64,000 nt of DNA from Rhytidiadelphus loreus (lineage: Eukaryota > Streptophyta > Bryopsida > Hypnales > Hylocomiaceae). Positions 61,161-64,000 of this stretch are shown one piece after another. The notes beneath the pieces were generated by a model. It saw only the letters and a list, made by a program, of their open reading frames with translations. It was not told the DNA's origin and did no database searches. The translations under genes were made by a program, and so were the position numbers. The stretch spans positions 11,971,001 to 12,035,000 of the forward strand of contig OX344765.1 of assembly GCA_947034895.1 (NCBI GenBank), written 5' to 3'. The stretch's first letter is position 1; every line of letters begins with the position of its first letter.

Positions 61161-62749
61161 CATTGGTTGAAATTGTAGTGAAGAGTACTTGATCATCATA
61201 TCAAATTTATACCTCTGAAATTCAAAATCATACAACAATTTGGACTTTTTCTATACACTATCTACCATCTAGTGTTAACACCCTTTGTTGAAATTACAAC
61301 TTGCATTCTATTGGACATATTAGAAATGAACATTTGCAATTTGTTGCAAAGGTACTTGATCCCACATTGCTTGAATTGTTTGTATCATTTCTTTTTAGTT
61401 CTTCATCCCTACTCTGGTGTAGCAACAAATCTTTGACTATATCTTCCAAAGATTCTTCATGGTGAACTTGGAGGCCAAACTAACTTCTTCATACCATGAA
61501 CTTGCCTCCACTTTAATCTTTGAAATTTGTTGTATGGTATTTGATCCCTAAATGCTTGAGGCACCAAATTTTGGTGTCAACAATACTTTGAAAATAATTA
61601 AAAACTAACCAAGTTGCTATTATAATTAGTTTATATTTTTGAAAAATTATTTTTGAAATCTAATTTTAGTATCAAAAATCTATTTTGAAAATGATCAATT
61701 ATGTTTTTTCTATTCAAGATTTTATACTAGGGTGTCCATTGCAATCTTGAATTTCTGTAGTGTTGAGGGCTCTTGAAAATATCCTCAAATACACTAGATC
61801 TTGGAGAAAAAATCACATTAGAAATTCATTTAAAAAAATTGTAGAATAGATTTTGGAAACCATAAATTGATTTGGGATTATGCATGTTAGGCCCTTTATC
61901 CTCATATTCTTTTGGTGACCAACTTTTTAGATTCGATATGCTAAAAGAGGATTGAAAGACTTCAAATCACTTTTGCAATTTTAACATTTTCATGATCAAA
62001 CACTATAATCTTTCAATCCATAAGTGATATTGTTGTGTTTTCTTTTCCAATATGATCTCTAACATATCTAGTTTGAATTTGTATGATTACAATTCAGAAA
62101 AAAATTGATACAACTTATGAAAATGTTAGCTTTTTGTTTAATTTAGTCCAAATTCCTAGAAGCTCAAAAAAGGCCTTGGGTATTTAAGGACTGACTACAC
62201 TTTTCTACAATTCCAATGCAATTCACGATTTGAAAAATTTATGCATTTTCAAGCATGTACTGAAGAGCATCTTGAAGTGAATTCATTGATGGACTTTTTG
62301 CTACCTCAGAAGAAAAATTCATAAAAATTCATTAGATTATTGGACCCGAATGTACAGTACCTTCTTGTGTATGTCGAAGGGAAACAATAAAACAATTATA
62401 ATGAGCTTCTAAGTTAAAAAAAATAAGTTATGCCTTGCGGGACAGACATCATCAAACTGAACCTGCAGTTCCTAAAGTTTATTGAAACCAGTGCATCATT
62501 GCCCTAGTCAGAGTAATTATAAATTATTCTATAAAGGATTTTTTCTTTCTCTTGAAGCAAGGAGGAGGTTTATGTACTCCAAAAAAACAAACAGAGGAGG
62601 AGGCATGCACCATGATGCCCTGGGAACAATTAAAGGGACTATCATGTCCTGGCAATAATTCATTGATTTTTTTGAGTATATAACTTACCATTCACATCCT
62701 CAAATGTGTTCTCTTGGGAAGGAAAAAAGAATTTTGACTTTGAGTAGAT
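61161..62749. other. AT-rich intergenic DNA without a recognisable feature
   Basis: No gene-like frame or bounded repeat was seen. Confidence 0.4.
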
Positions 62750-63989
62750 TTAACCCTTAAAAGGAACAGGGGTGTTTTTCAAGAGAAATTGTCAAACACT
62801 ACCATTTTTTTGTGCTTTTGTCAAACTTGGAAATAAATTTATTTATCTTAAGTTCAATTGTTCAAGAGTGTAGTGTACATTATTATGAAAATAAGTGAAA
62901 AAAATTTCAACCCATTTGACCATGTGGATTGAAAGATTATAATGTTTGAAGTTAGAAAAAAAAGAAAAAGAAAACTTCTTTTCATTCCTATGAAATGGGA
63001 TCAATAAATTGTCAAGCCCTATTAGAGTGAAGCTTTTGCTCTACACAAAATTGAGCTTCTACACCATCAAGTACTATAGAGGAGCCACCTATAACTGCTC
63101 AAATATGCAATTGTGGACATGATCTGGAGTAATGCAAGGCAAAGCAAATATTTTTGGAGGTGCAAAGATAGAAATGATGGAGATTGTCAAAAATTTGGTA
63201 ATTTTATTACTTAAACTGAATTAATTACTATGAATTTTGAAAGCCAAAAGTTGGTTTCCAATATCTAAAGTCTTCCAATTTCAATCATTCAAGAACTACT
63301 TTCCCGCTCACTACTTCCTACTTCCTTGCTCGCTACATTGGGACGTGTGTCATAACCAAAAAAAAACATTCAAAACTTTGGTTGGAAATAACTACACCCT
63401 ACAGGTTGGGATGGGACTCTAATCAGGAATAGGTGGTCCTACCTTACATCTTGTTCGATACAATCAAGCAAAATTTAGAAAGCAAATAAGGGGGCTACCT
63501 ACCACTAAATCTTAATAAGGAGGTCAGATGAACTAGCCATACATTAGTCATTTTTTGATGATTTTTTGTGCAACAAGGGTTTCTTTTTGAAATTCAAAAG
63601 GTTAAAACTTAAAGACAAACATTTGAAATGTGTAGAATTTTTTTCATGATAATAGCATTTGTAGTTAGAGAAAAATGGATTGTTTTCAAACTCGACCAAC
63701 ATGGTTACTAAAGTTTTGATTCCACTTGCAATGAGATTTTTGCACTAAAAGTAGTGTTTTGTTTTACAATTGCACATTATATCATGTTCGTTATGCACAT
63801 GCCAAATTTCAAAAGTAAATGAAGATTTTAGCAAAAGATGACAAAATTGCCAAAATTGTCCAAATTTTTTTGAGTAGGATAACTTTTGACTTGAGCATTG
63901 GATGGAAATATTTTACATTCCTACAAAGGAAGCAAATGTCTCCATCTTGTGTCAATTGTTTAGAAACATCTTGGTCCTCTAGGGATTAA
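62750..63989. mobile_element. TTAA-flanked TIR element, copy I (long, worn)
   Basis: The left end reads TTAACCCTTAAAAGGAACAG and the inverse of the right end reads TTAATCCCTAGAGGACCAAG. Length is about 1240 bp, longer than the other copies. The left interior carries CAAACACTACCATTTTT and GTGGATTGAAAGATTATAAT, relatives of the family blocks. The extra length is probably an internal insertion. Non-coding. Confidence 0.5.
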
Positions 63990-64000
63990 GGTGGACATAT

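Overview
The window is nuclear DNA of a land plant. The three genes recognised are plant-type: an AMP deaminase with the plant N-terminal membrane anchor, a DTX44/45-type MATE transporter, and an ALE2-like receptor kinase. All three are split by many GT-AG introns. Non-genic DNA is very AT-rich, full of small non-coding inverted-repeat elements, and shows no recognisable LTR-retrotransposon or transposase coding sequence. I cannot name the species. A low-GC seedless plant such as a moss would fit, but that is a guess.

Layout. All three genes lie on the minus strand. (1) Positions 1-5550 hold the 5' part of an AMP deaminase gene in seven exons (458 codons). It runs off the left edge just before the zinc-binding catalytic motifs. 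(2) Positions 7605-12896 hold a complete 13-exon MATE gene (518 aa), with a GC-rich leader and promoter from about 12.9 to 14.4 kb. (3) Positions 14.4-25.9 kb are an AT-rich intergenic block of MITE-like elements and short tandem repeats. (4) Positions 26616-30826 hold a complete 8-exon receptor-like kinase (757 aa), followed upstream by a GC-rich leader/promoter-like region to about 33.9 kb. (5) Positions 34-64 kb are a gene desert of dispersed repeats and minisatellites. I rebuilt the exon chains by hand; every junction keeps the reading frame, and conserved family motifs run across the joins.

The genes do not form a pathway. They are ordinary housekeeping, transport and signalling genes in head-to-tail order.

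The most interesting signal is a family of non-autonomous inverted-repeat elements. At least nine copies or fragments lie between 15.6 and 64.0 kb. Their ends read TTAA-CCCCTAAAGGACCA or a close variant, and almost every end sits on a TTAA. That is the target-site and end signature of piggyBac-type transposons, which are not a usual part of land-plant genomes. Two smaller relatives of about 0.2 kb share the TTAACCCTTAAA ends. A 237-bp foldback element with CACTAG ends, an ACA target duplication and perfect 42-bp inner arms (23135-23371) is another clear structure.
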